A stretch of DNA of 42,542 nucleotides, taken from positions 1 through 42,542 of the IMG/VR virus record IMGVR_UViG_3300033552_000020. One strand, given 5' to 3'. This DNA is from a virus. The position numbers were made by a program, and so were the translations under genes. Every line of letters begins with the position of its first letter. Positions within the stretch are counted from its first letter, which is position 1. Below, piece after piece: positions 15,895 to 26,900 of the stretch. The notes beneath the pieces are model-generated. The model did not search any database. It saw only the letters and a program-made list of their open reading frames with translations, and had not been told where the DNA came from.

Positions 15895-16788
15895 TTAAAT
15901 CTCCTCTATGTCTATTGCTGTACTATATATACCAAACATTGGATGCTGTATATCAGATAGCTGAGATAACTTACCGTATACCTGATGTGCTTGCTCTTTG
16001 TCCCAGTCTTCTAGGTTATCTGGAAATAAGCTAATAAATAAAGGCTTGGGCAAGCCATTACCTTTAAGAATTCTAGTAAACTCTAGTCTATCCTCAGGGG
16101 TTAACCAGGTGAGATCAAATCTCATACTACGGTATCTAACCCCTCTAGTAGTAATTAAGTCGCCTGATTCACTTCTAGAGTGTGAGCTCATATCTTTATT
16201 AGTCGAGCTTAATCCAAAAGAAGTGTTAAACGTTGGAGACCAATATGCACCAACAACTAATCTAGAAAGCTCTATGTATCTATCTGCATTAACGTCAACT
16301 ATTTCTATTAATAAACTAGTACAAGATAGTTGATTTGGAACCCATACTCTACCGTATGTGCCGCCTCCGTATGAGTAGCTGTTTACTCCAAGAGGTAAAG
16401 TACCCCAAGACCATAAACCTAGTACTTGATAAGGGGCAGCTATAACAATACCTGAGTCAAATACTAAGGTTCCGGTGGCAGATACAGTAGGTAAGTCTAC
16501 GGTACCTGCCATAGTTGGCGCGGCTCCAGTGTACCCGCGTACCCTAACTGTAGCTGTGGGGCTAAGGTTACAAAAAGGCAGCATAATTCCACCTACTATA
16601 GTAGGTGCAAAAGCTACTACTAAGTTGGCTTTTACTGATGTAGTAGTTGACAACGCCGAGCGCCAAACCGAGCCTTTAATATCTTTAGCCAAATTAGCTG
16701 CACTTGTTATTCCAAGAGTACTTGACGCGGTAATAGTGGCAGAATCAATTATATTTTGATATATTATTCTAAGATTATTTGCTGCCAT
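15895..16788 (-). CDS. Tail tip structural protein, 297 residues
   Basis: Predicted minor tail protein. The N-terminal half is beta-rich (ASSTLGITSAANLAKDIKGS, then repeated G and T-rich strands, as in carbohydrate-binding folds); the C-terminal part has TTRGVRYRSMRFDLTWLTPEDRLEFTRIL and PLFISLFPDN, which reads like a tail-attachment domain. It is the first gene after the promoter at 16851-16879 and directly precedes the large fibre, so it may hold that fibre on the tail tip. No catalytic motif seen. Confidence 0.68.
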   Translation of the reverse strand: MAANNLRIIYQNIIDSATITASSTLGITSAANLAKDIKGSVWRSALSTTTSVKANLVVAFAPTIVGGIMLPFCNLSPTATVRVRGYTGAAPTMAGTVDLPTVSATGTLVFDSGIVIAAPYQVLGLWSWGTLPLGVNSYSYGGGTYGRVWVPNQLSCTSLLIEIVDVNADRYIELSRLVVGAYWSPTFNTSFGLSSTNKDMSSHSRSESGDLITTRGVRYRSMRFDLTWLTPEDRLEFTRILKGNGLPKPLFISLFPDNLEDWDKEQAHQVYGKLSQLSDIQHPMFGIYSTAIDIEEI

Positions 16789-16850
16789 TTTTTGTCCAGT
16801 ATAAAGTTAATTTAAGCTCGCAAAATTTGTCAGCTTATATGATTTTATAT

Positions 16851-16879
16851 ATTATAACACATAAGCAGCCTAGGGTCAA
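16851..16879 (-). promoter_or_regulatory. Strong sigma70-type promoter before the fibre genes
   Basis: Minus strand: -35 TTGACC (16874-16879), 17-bp spacer, extended -10 TGTTATAAT with TATAAT at 16851-16856. The same TTGACCC and TGTGTTATAAT ends occur at 8781-8809. A weak stem followed by a T run upstream (about 16884-16915) might be a terminator, but it is not convincing. Confidence 0.88.
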
Positions 16880-16922
16880 GATAAAAAGTTTTATGCCTGT
16901 AGATTTTTCTATGGCCCATAAC

Positions 16923-19262
16923 TTATACTGTTAAATCTCCAAGTTGAACTCGTAGTGTTCCTGCAGAGTCAAACACCTTAATAACATTGTTCTTAATCTC
17001 CATACGTGCCCCACTAGCCGCTGACTTAACATTTAATGAACCACTAAATGTAGCCGCCCCGCCAACAACACTAAGTCCGGGTGAATAAATATCACCACCA
17101 CTAGTTACTTGAAAATAACCTGCACCAACTACACCAGCAGCATGGGCATTCTGGTTACCAAGCAGTAAACCTGAAGAATTAAGAAAAGAGCCACCACCTG
17201 CATTGGCTGCTGGCCAATTGTAGCTTGAGTACGCTCCTGTAGCAAAAGAACTAGCAGAAATTGTACCTGCTGTAACTACACCTAATGTAGCACTAATTGC
17301 AGAAAGGCTACCTACTTTTAAATTACTTAAGTAAGGGTTACCCCAGGCAATATTGCCCCCAGTAGTTAATATACCATCTGACTGATACATAAACTGGCCA
17401 TTAGCAAGTACACTTGTTGAAATAAATGACCAGCCTGTAGGTGCCTGGTCTCCTGCTAAAGCTGTGGGAGTTACAGGAGGTGTTCCGCTTGTAGTAACTA
17501 TATAGGCTACCCGAGCAGAGTTACCTTGTATACCTATGCTACCATCCAATCTATAACCTATGGTATTAGATACAGCACTAGACCAATTAACTGCAGTTGT
17601 AGTATCTGTAGCTATGGCAGTAATTGTTAAATTAATCTGGAATAGAGTTTCTCCGTTGGCTGTTGAAGCTTGTGCACCAGCTGTCCAACCTACGGGATAG
17701 GCGCTTACATTTCCGCCCCATGTATACGTAGCTGCTTGAGCAAACGTACCTATTGAAGTACCCCATCTAAAAGCACTAATAGTTATAGACTTAGTACCAC
17801 TAGTACCGGTACTACCTGTAGCACCTGCATAAGCTATACTAAAGGCCTGTGTTTTTAGTAATGAAAAGGCAACACCCCCTAGAGACACTCCACTGATAGT
17901 ATAGGATATTAAGGCAGTATTTCCAGTAATATTAGAAGCATTACCCGTAGTAGCAAATAAACCACTGTCAGTTATAGCACCTATAGTGATATTAGACTGA
18001 AAAGTAGATGCAATTTTCCAGGTACCACTAGCAGTGCCCACCGCGTCATAAGTTAACTCGGTTGCTCCTTCATACACATGTATTTCTGTAGGAGTACCGG
18101 TGTATATTCCAGCAGTGCCTACACTATTAGTAGGTATAGTGGCAGAGTCATTAGTAAGGGCAGCAATAATAGCTGAAGAACCAGTAAATAGCACAGGTAT
18201 AATATCTGAGTCCAGCAGGATAGCTCCAGCTACTGTAGTTTGATTATACAACTTAACAGTATAGCTAGTTTTTCCAGCAGTGTTATTTATAGCTGTAGTA
18301 ATACTATTAGCAGTAGCTAGAGTAGCTTCGGCGTCGCCATTACCTGTAACAGTTAAGAACCCATATGTAGCAGGCGCTGCCGACCCTATTACCCGTTTAC
18401 CTGTAACAGTAACGTTTGAATGTGTGCCGGTAATTGGTGCAGCTGATGTAGACTTAGAGATTACAGGTGAGGAGGCTTCAATATAAGAAAAAGTAGCATC
18501 CCCTCCGATTACACCATTAGTAACTTTAGTATAGGTTATTCTCTTAGCAAAAGTTGGAGAAACTATTACACCTGAGGCGTCATATACTGTTACTACAAAT
18601 ATTACTGTAGCAATATCTACAGTAATATTTGTTATACCACTGATACCATAAGTAGTAGCAGTAGTATTTATAGTACCTACTGTTCTTGCTACATTGTCTG
18701 CTTGTATATCTACTTTAAAAGAATTAATTCCTCCAAGAGCATTGTAAGCTAACGCAACATCTCCACGGGATACGCTTATAGTAGTATCTGTATTCGTGTA
18801 CCCTGTAGGTTCTCCAGCAGAGTTGGAAGCTATTACCGCAGCAGCTCTAGTTATATCTACAATAATAGGTTCCGATACCTCTTTACTGTATGTAACAGTA
18901 AAAAAGCCAGAAGCACTAGTTAATAAATTCTCAGTAACTAAACATCTATATTGTACCCATGTGGCTTCCCCAACTATAGTAAGTATATTAGTATTAGTAA
19001 CAGTAGTAGTATTACCACTACCTAAAGCTACCCAAACAGCAGGAGCAGTACTAAGAGCATAGGACCACGCATACACCGCAGCCGCTGTAAATACGATATT
19101 AGGTGTTGCAGTTAGTACAATATTAGCGGGGGCAGTGGTACCACCATTTTTAAAGGTTTTAAAAGCACCCGCACTAGCGCTTATTGATACTAGGGTAGTT
19201 GCAAATCTGTACAGAGACGCCTGTAGCGCTAAGTCTCTATCATTTAGAATAGGGGCTGCCAT
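16923..19262 (-). CDS. Tail tip fibre protein with gpJ-like C-terminus, 779 residues
   Basis: Long T, A, S and G-rich protein of many beta segments, with a collagen-like patch near 480 (GATGSTGTSGTKS). The end (SGARMEIKNNVIKVFDSAGTLRVQLGDL) matches in pattern the C-terminus of host-specificity proteins of the lambda gpJ type. Overlaps the hub gene by one base (TAATG). Together the two genes resemble a split gpJ: hub in the first, fibre arm in the second. Receptor contact is possible but not shown. Confidence 0.72.
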   Translation of the reverse strand: MAAPILNDRDLALQASLYRFATTLVSISASAGAFKTFKNGGTTAPANIVLTATPNIVFTAAAVYAWSYALSTAPAVWVALGSGNTTTVTNTNILTIVGEATWVQYRCLVTENLLTSASGFFTVTYSKEVSEPIIVDITRAAAVIASNSAGEPTGYTNTDTTISVSRGDVALAYNALGGINSFKVDIQADNVARTVGTINTTATTYGISGITNITVDIATVIFVVTVYDASGVIVSPTFAKRITYTKVTNGVIGGDATFSYIEASSPVISKSTSAAPITGTHSNVTVTGKRVIGSAAPATYGFLTVTGNGDAEATLATANSITTAINNTAGKTSYTVKLYNQTTVAGAILLDSDIIPVLFTGSSAIIAALTNDSATIPTNSVGTAGIYTGTPTEIHVYEGATELTYDAVGTASGTWKIASTFQSNITIGAITDSGLFATTGNASNITGNTALISYTISGVSLGGVAFSLLKTQAFSIAYAGATGSTGTSGTKSITISAFRWGTSIGTFAQAATYTWGGNVSAYPVGWTAGAQASTANGETLFQINLTITAIATDTTTAVNWSSAVSNTIGYRLDGSIGIQGNSARVAYIVTTSGTPPVTPTALAGDQAPTGWSFISTSVLANGQFMYQSDGILTTGGNIAWGNPYLSNLKVGSLSAISATLGVVTAGTISASSFATGAYSSYNWPAANAGGGSFLNSSGLLLGNQNAHAAGVVGAGYFQVTSGGDIYSPGLSVVGGAATFSGSLNVKSAASGARMEIKNNVIKVFDSAGTLRVQLGDLTV

Positions 19263-20878
19263 TAAATAATTACCTCTATGTTAATTGTTCCAGCCTGCCA
19301 ATTAGGGCTTAAAGATATAACTTGGCCAGACTTACCTAATTCTAGCCCAAATCTATTATGCGTTAATAGCACCCCCTGCCCTAGTTTTAAGGACAGCAAT
19401 GCAGAAGAGCCTACAAAACTATACACGGTTTTAGGCACTTTAAAATAGTTATTTAGTCGTAAGGCTAAGGCATTGGCGTCGCTGCCTTTTATTAAAGAGG
19501 TATCTTTTTGTATAGGGGCTGTATCTAATTTATACGTATCTCGAATACTGGTGTCTACTACTGTTTTAGAGTACCACTCATCTTTAAACATTACATTATG
19601 CGCTGCTGGTAGTGAAAGCGCTAAGGCAGTTTGCGGTGTATAGTTTTTATTATACCCTACTTTAGTAGCTGCTATAACGTCAGTTCTGTTAGATATATGT
19701 AAACTATGATGCATAATATTACTATCGGTAATATTAACTACTGCATCAGATGTATATACACCTAATTGTAATAATTGTAGTAGACCTTTTCTATTCATAA
19801 ACAGTTGAGCGTTAGTACTTGCTAGTATACTTTGGCATACTATAAGCATATTTGACCTATCAACAATAGCTATACCAGTGGCTTGTTGATTATTAACATC
19901 TAAAGAAAACGCCTTTAAATTTACTAAGTCTAGATCACCAACCCCTAACCGTGTAAGTACGGGGCCGTACTGAGTAATTAGTAGTGCTACAAGATTAGCT
20001 ATATTATTTACGTAGGTTCCTAGAACTAAAGCACCTGTATCTAGATTAATAGAGTTTTTTATACCCTGTACAGACGTGGTAATAGTACCTATAGGAGCCC
20101 TAAGAAGCTTGAGCTTACCTGTGGGTAGATTAACCGTTACAGTTGAGGGTCTGGGCTCAGTACCTGTATACACAGACGGATCAGTATATATAGGAGCGCC
20201 ATTATCCCTTACCTCAATTACTAGTTCAGTGTTGCCGTTGTTAAAGGAGTACTCCAATTGACTGGGGTCTATTAGCATCGGGGATATATTGCTTACTTCT
20301 CCAAATATAAGGGGTATAATGCTATCTTGGTTGGCCTGCCCCCCACCCCAAGTACCGTAGGTTCCTAAAGTACTTTCTGTTGCCGGAGTATTTAGTCTTT
20401 CTAATTTATCCCGAACTTTCAAGTTTAAGGATTCACGCGAGCTGGAGTCAATGTCTGCAATGACTCCATCAAATATCTTTTCAAACCCGCCTGTAGCCGT
20501 ATTACGTATAGCAGCTAAGTTTAGTAGTACCCAGCGTGGGTCACCTAAATAAACTTGAATAGGTCTATTAACCCAAATAAACTTAGTACTGTCTAGCCAG
20601 CTATCTAACTCTCCATTAATATTAGTGATCTGGATATCACCAAAGGACATAGACATCCCCCCCTCTATAGAAATAGACTCGGTTGTCTGAATACTGCCAG
20701 TTAAATATGGTAAAAAACTAATTGTAGCATCTGAAGAAGTATACCCGATATTAGATAAGTATATAACTACTTCAGTACCTGCTGGACCATAAGTACCTAA
20801 ACGGTCCAATACAGTTGCTTCTACTAAAATACCTTTTATACTTGCGGGATTTTCAAGCCACTCTTGTGTATAATTCAT
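19262..20878 (-). CDS. Tail tip hub or baseplate protein, 538 residues
   Basis: First tail gene after the tape measure, where the distal tail or hub protein is expected. The N-terminal region has ILVEATVLDR, ISFLPYLTGS and MSFGDIQITNINGELDSWLD, which look like the strands of a tail hub domain; KIFDGVIADI and RDKLERLNTP follow. An AGGA site lies before the ATG. Own promoter at 20905-20933. The family is not recognised by name, so the call rests on gene order and composition. Confidence 0.65.
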   Translation of the reverse strand: MNYTQEWLENPASIKGILVEATVLDRLGTYGPAGTEVVIYLSNIGYTSSDATISFLPYLTGSIQTTESISIEGGMSMSFGDIQITNINGELDSWLDSTKFIWVNRPIQVYLGDPRWVLLNLAAIRNTATGGFEKIFDGVIADIDSSSRESLNLKVRDKLERLNTPATESTLGTYGTWGGGQANQDSIIPLIFGEVSNISPMLIDPSQLEYSFNNGNTELVIEVRDNGAPIYTDPSVYTGTEPRPSTVTVNLPTGKLKLLRAPIGTITTSVQGIKNSINLDTGALVLGTYVNNIANLVALLITQYGPVLTRLGVGDLDLVNLKAFSLDVNNQQATGIAIVDRSNMLIVCQSILASTNAQLFMNRKGLLQLLQLGVYTSDAVVNITDSNIMHHSLHISNRTDVIAATKVGYNKNYTPQTALALSLPAAHNVMFKDEWYSKTVVDTSIRDTYKLDTAPIQKDTSLIKGSDANALALRLNNYFKVPKTVYSFVGSSALLSLKLGQGVLLTHNRFGLELGKSGQVISLSPNWQAGTINIEVII

Positions 20879-20904
20879 ACATTTTCCTATATCATTTTTA
20901 CACT

Positions 20905-20933
20905 ATTATACTACACTAAGGAAAATATGTCAA
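20905..20933 (-). promoter_or_regulatory. Sigma70-type promoter for the tail hub unit
   Basis: Minus strand: -35 TTGACA (20928-20933), 17-bp spacer, -10 TATAAT (20905-20910). Both hexamers are perfect consensus. It lies just downstream of the tape measure terminator. Confidence 0.92.
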
Positions 20934-20956
20934 GCATAATTTTCCATAAGCATAAA

Positions 20957-20981
20957 AAAGCCCGGTAGTTAGCCGGGCTTT
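20957..20981 (-). terminator. Intrinsic terminator after the tape measure gene
   Basis: A 9-bp stem AAAGCCCGG / CCGGGCTTT with a 7-base loop; on the minus strand it runs into T6 (20954-20959 read as A on plus). It starts three bases after the tape measure stop and precedes the promoter at 20905-20933. Confidence 0.9.
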
Positions 20982-20983
20982 GT

Positions 20984-23900
20984 TTATGCTATTTTAACCT
21001 GTGACCTTATTCTCCAGTCTTGGTTATCAGAAGCCTCTTCTGTAGCGTTAACTACAGCAGCAGCATTCTTCGAGTTAGCATCGTAGTTGGTTGCAATTAA
21101 GTGACCTGTTTGTTGCTTCTGATCTGCACGTAGTTGTGAAACTTCTGCTCTTAGTGATCGAATTTCAGCTACTAATTCCTTAGTATTGAACATATCATTA
21201 GATGCTTGGTTTGGATAAATACGTGCTGTTGAAGTAAAGTTGGCTAATTCTGGCCCATCTTCTCCAACTAGTGTTAAACCGTTTGCAACCCCGCCCCCTG
21301 CCATCGCCGGAATAGCGTATACGCTAGCAGCAGCACCAGAACCTGCCGCTATTGCCCCAGTTCTTGCGGCTGCAGTAGCTACTTGTAACACTAACAGTTC
21401 TTGTAGTAAGCTGGCTGTAGTATCTGTACTAGTAGTTATAAGTTTTAGGAAACTTATGCTTTCATCTAAAGTAACTAGCTGTTTTTCTGCTGTTGATAGT
21501 TGTTGGGTTAAGGATAAGCTGCTACCGTCCAACAACTCCAGTACACCTGCAAAGTCTTGAATATATCTGTCAGAACTAGCAAACATTTCTTTAGAGGCAC
21601 TTAAGAACGCGTCTGAAGTCGAAGATACTTTAGATATAGCGTCGTTTCTAGCAGCAATCTCTTCTGATGTTGAGTCTGAAGTTATTGTAGATCTGGCTAA
21701 TGACGTAGTCTGAAGCATAGTAGCCTGAGCTTGTGCATACTTCTCGGAAGGAGTAAGCAGCGAACTAGCGCCTGCTGTTAGAGATGTTTTATATTCTTTA
21801 AGAGATTTTATAGATCCTGTTAGTGAACTAATGGTATTCTTAATAGCGGTTGATTGATCGGTGTATGCTTTAGTTAGTTTAGTTTTTAGAGACGTTTCGT
21901 CTTTAAGAGTATTTAAGTATTTTTGGATAGGTCTTACACTTGCATCTAAAGCTTCTATCTCTTTTTCTCTAGTTAGTTGTAGAGCTATTTCAGCCTTACC
22001 TAGTTCAGTATATATAGCTATGTCTAAATCTACTAGTGCGGCTTTTAAAGTTTTAGTTGTTTCATCTATAGTAGATGTAACCTTATCAAAACCAGGGACT
22101 AGTTCCATAAGATTTTGATACATATTTCGTCCAGCTTCAGAAGACAGATCTTGTGCTAATACTAAATTTTTAAACTGGTCTCTGCTTAAATTAGTGCTTA
22201 ATCCTAGTGCGTTAAGTTGTGTTTTTAAAGCTTTTTGTATAGGCGCCAGTCTTTCGGCATCTGTTAAGAAAGCATCCCCAAATGTTGCAGTTTGCTCCAT
22301 AAACTGAGATAACCCACCAGCAGCATTAACCATAGCTTCAGAAATATCAAAGTTAGATATAATGCTAAAGCTACTGCCTATAGAGCGTAAAGCCTGATCT
22401 ACTTTGTCATTAGCGTCTATAACTCTAATAACAGTAGTTAGAAAATCCTCACCAAAGTTCTTATATTTAGCAAAGCTACTAAATATAGTGCTAGCTGCAT
22501 TACTAATTTGGTTACCTATAATACCGTTTAACTCATCAACTAGCGCTTGCCCCGTTAGGTTCATTAAGTCTGCTGACATAGATACATTTATCTGGCTAAG
22601 TACGTTGCGTATATGCTCTGCACTTACACCAGCTTTTTTACCTACCTCAATAAACATGTTATTAGCTTCTTTAAATATATTGCTAATAGATGCACTGGCT
22701 CCCTCAGCTAACCCCTTAACTTCAGTGCTTTTAGTAGACCAGCTTTTGTCCTTGCTAAACCAGCCACCACTTTTAGTAAACTGAGAAAGTATGTCTTTAT
22801 ACTGAAGAATACTTCCTGATACATTATCCATTACATCGTTAAATGTTCCTTGAAATTGTATACCTGCACTAGTAATACTAGTATTAGATGTGGTCTTTCC
22901 TCCGAATATACTACCCATTAGGCCAGCACGACCGCCTACTGTAGAACCTTGCATAGTACCAAAACCAGAGCCGTCACGTAACCCACGTATTCCATATATA
23001 GATTTAGCCGCTTCTACTATTGAACTAGCTAGCTTTTCTAAAGCTTTTGTCATTCTATTATCGTAACTAAGTCCAATAATAGAGTTATCCTTTAGAATTT
23101 CTAAGCTGTTCATAATTCCGGTTGATTTAGCGCTTGAGTCACCAAAAACCCCACCACCGTTGTCTACTTTAGCGCCATTAACCCATGATTGCCCTGTACC
23201 TTGAGTAGCTTGCCGGTCTTCTGAGGTAGTGCCTACAGTAGGTGCGCCCGGAGCCGCAGGAGATTTTCCTCCAATACTAGATATTAAACCGGCTACTACG
23301 GCTGCCGTTGCGGCCCCTGCAGCAAGATTTAAAGGGAAAGGTAGACTTGATATAGCTTTAACTACAGCTTTTACTCCATCTACTCCGGCTTCTGCTACAG
23401 AAGCGGTGGTACGTACACTGGAATTAGTAACTGAAGAGGCTGTTCCTGTTAAGTCAGCTACAATCTGTGCAGCTTGCATACCAAGTTTAGCTATATGTAG
23501 TGCTTTCTCTACTCCGCCCAATACTTTATAGGCTAAGGTTTTTTCACCAAACATCTTTTTAGCTGCACCAGCGGTTTTAGCATACCCGTCTAGTTCACTT
23601 ATAGTTTTTTCTTTGTCTAGTTTAATTAAGTTTTTTCTATCTTTAGCTATTTCTGCTGGGTTCAGTTCATCAGCAGTGCTAGAAGTAGCTAGTTTAGTTT
23701 GTAAGGCTAGTTTTTGTTTAAGGTAGTCTTGATCAGCTTTACCCATTTTTAAGATAGCTTGGCCTGCTTCGCCAATAGCTGCTCCAACATCTCCAAAAGC
23801 TCCTGCTAGAGTTTCTGTAAAGCCAACCATTCTTTCCATTTGCTCTGCATAACTTTTAGCTAATACTTCTTCTTTTCCTGCTAAAGTTATTGAGGTAACT

Positions 23901-26900
23901 TTACCCTGATTTAGTAAATTTTGAGCATCAATTTGACGTAAATAAGAGGCTTCAAGAAGCTTTTGCATTGCTTCAATTTTCTCTTTTTCTACAGCTGTTG
24001 TAAGCGGTAAGTTTTTACTGTTTTGTAGAGCTATATAGCTTGTTACATACTTGGAAGCTATTTCTACTCTTTTGTTTTCATCGTCTATAGCTTGTTGATT
24101 CAAACTAATTTGTGTTAGCTTGGCAGCAGTTACAGAACCCGTTAGTGCCCCTATAGTTTCTAAATACTTTATTTCGTCTGCTTGTTGGGTTAGCTTGATA
24201 CCAGCAATAGTCTGTGTTTCAGTTCTTACTAGTTCAAAGTTAGCTTGTTGTTTGAGTCTAATATCTTCAAGACCTTTTTGCTCTATTATTCTAGACGCTT
24301 GAGTAGCTGCATTAGTGTCTGTTTGAAATTTAAAAATTCTTGCCTGCCAGGCCAGTTTAGCTGCGTCAAGAGCCTTAGTTACTTCGGCTTGGTTAACTTC
24401 AGACGACTTTGAAGATGCTCCTATTATACGTTTATCACTATCATACTTTAACAAATCATTCTTCATCTGCTTGTTAAGCTTTTCAGTTTCAAGGGTGTCT
24501 TTTTTAGTTTGAAGTGTTTTATCGTACTCTACATTTAACGCAATTGCATTGTTAAGTGTTTGTAACTCTGTGTCTATACTACCAATACGTGTGTTATTTT
24601 CTGCTTGGCCTTGCTTTAGTTTTTCTCTATCTAAATTGGCAAATCCTTGAATAGCTATTGCCGCAGCTTTACCACCTATTGTGGCTAGACCCGATAAATA
24701 ACCCGTTAATTGAGTCATATAGGGGGCCATACCTGCGAGAACTTCTGCAGAAAACTCGCCCCCAGCCTTTAAAGCTAGTACGTCTTTAGGCTTCATTTCT
24801 GTTATTCGTACGTTTTTTACTATGTTTTCAAGTTGTGTCTCTAAACCCGATAATTCTTTATACGCTTTATCCCTGCGTAATTCACTATTTCCTGCATCAG
24901 CAAGAACTAAGTTTGCAGCAACTATTTGATTAGATATCGTAAGTATTTCTAAGGCGTTAGTGTTGCGTTGTTGCGCTTTCATCTGACTGTATGATGCTTC
25001 TAAAATTTGCTTTTGCATACCTAACTCTTGCTGAGCTAATTTTGTTTCAGCTGCAGCTGTTCCCACGCCAGCTTCTTTTAATACAGATAAATAACCTCTT
25101 GCAGCTGTTATACCCCCTTCGGACATAGCTGCTTTTAAACTTAGATTTAGCTTACTTAAACCAATGTTTACAAAATCATTAGCTACTTTACTTGAAAGTT
25201 CAAATCCTACTGCTTTCATCTTAGCTTCTGCTTCAACTAGAGCGTTCTGTATATTTGCAATATAGGCTTTGGCATCAGTAGCTGCGGAGGTATCTACACG
25301 CTTAGTAGTTCCGGTGTACGTGTTTCCTACAGTAACCTCTGCTTTATTTTTAGCTTTTAGATCTTGTAGGGCTTTTTCGCCATTAATTAGCTGTTGTTGT
25401 AGTGACCCATAATTATCATTAAGCTTCTGTATTTCACTACTAGCGCTAATTAAGTCACTACTGACATTAGGGGAAAGTAAACTTAGTGCTCTGCTATCTT
25501 TAGCTAACTTATTTAACAGTATTAAGGAATTAATGGGATCTTGTAACCCCTTATATATTTCTGAGGCTGAAGACACCATTGCAGTACCTAACTTACCAAC
25601 AGCATCTGTTGGTGTTAAGGCTAAGTTTTGCGCCTGCACTAGGGCAGAAAGCTCAGTAATACGTGCAGTAGCTGCAGTTAGTGTGCTAGCCGCATTATTA
25701 GCACTTAGTGAAATATCTCTAAGTATTTTATCAATAGCAGCACCTGCTGCGGCTACTTCTGGATTATTTAATTTACGTAAGGCTAATGTTACTACATCAA
25801 TGTTTGTTACATCAATATTTTTACCTAGTATATATTGTAGCTTTTTAATACCTTCTGATTTTGCTGCGCTAGTGGCTGCACCCTCTAACCCTGCAGAAAT
25901 AGACTTGGCCAGATTAGTAGATAACTTATCTGCTGAACCTTTACCAATAGAATCCCAGAAACCGTCCATAAAGCTATCAAAAGCACTTGAAGCTTTTTGT
26001 ACTGCATTAAAATCTTTTACTAAAGATTTTAAGCTATCCGATAACCCCTGCAAAGCGCTGGCTCTTGCCTGTATTGTTTCAACAGAAAATACTGTGAGAG
26101 GGTCCTTGTCCGTAATAAAATCTATCGTTCTTTTTAGGTTATCTACTGCGTCAGACACACCCGTTATACTAGAAGAAAACCTGTCTGCTTCTTTGGAATT
26201 AGTACTAAGCCACGAGGCCAGTAACCCAAATGCTGCGGTTACTAAACCTACTATCATTAGAACTCCGCCAATAGAGTTCATAAAAGTAGTAACAGCGCTA
26301 GTAGCTATAGCAAAGGTACCTTTTACTGCAGTACCAATTTTTGATACATTACTACCCTCAAGACTACTTAAATCCGACTTTAGTGTTTTAAAAGCTATAC
26401 TTGGGCCCATTACGGCAGCATTTTCAGCTGCATTAGACACTACACTACTTTTCTTTGCTTCAAACTCTAGTTTCTTTAAGTACGCTTCTTTTTGTCTTTG
26501 ATGAGTCCACCATGCGGAATCTTTTCTTTCGTTAACTGCTGCCGCGGCATCTCCTACCTTACTTATGGAGGCATTTATTTCTTTAACCTTTACAGCTCTA
26601 GCTTCTAGTTTAGTATATTGGTCGCTTTCACCTTTGGAAGCAGTTCCAGAAGCTATTTTATCTTGTAGCTCTTTGTGCTTCGACAGAATTTTTGCTGATT
26701 CTTCTGGAGTTAAGTCTAGTGGGCTCTTTTTAAGGGCCCCCCTAACGTCTGCCCCCATTATTTTTGAGTTAAAAGATGCGTCTTTTAATGCCTGAATTTT
26801 TTTAAGTCCAGTACCTGTGGTTAAATACTCAGTTTCTGCACGTTTTGCGGCTAAAACATCTAACTGCACCGCTGCTTCTCTTTGCTCTACAACTTGACGC

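Noticed and set aside
25533-26501. Long plus-strand frame of 322 residues
   Set aside because: Lies wholly inside the tape measure gene on the opposite strand. It has a low-complexity A, S, L, V composition typical of the antisense of an alanine and serine-rich protein, and no start signals.
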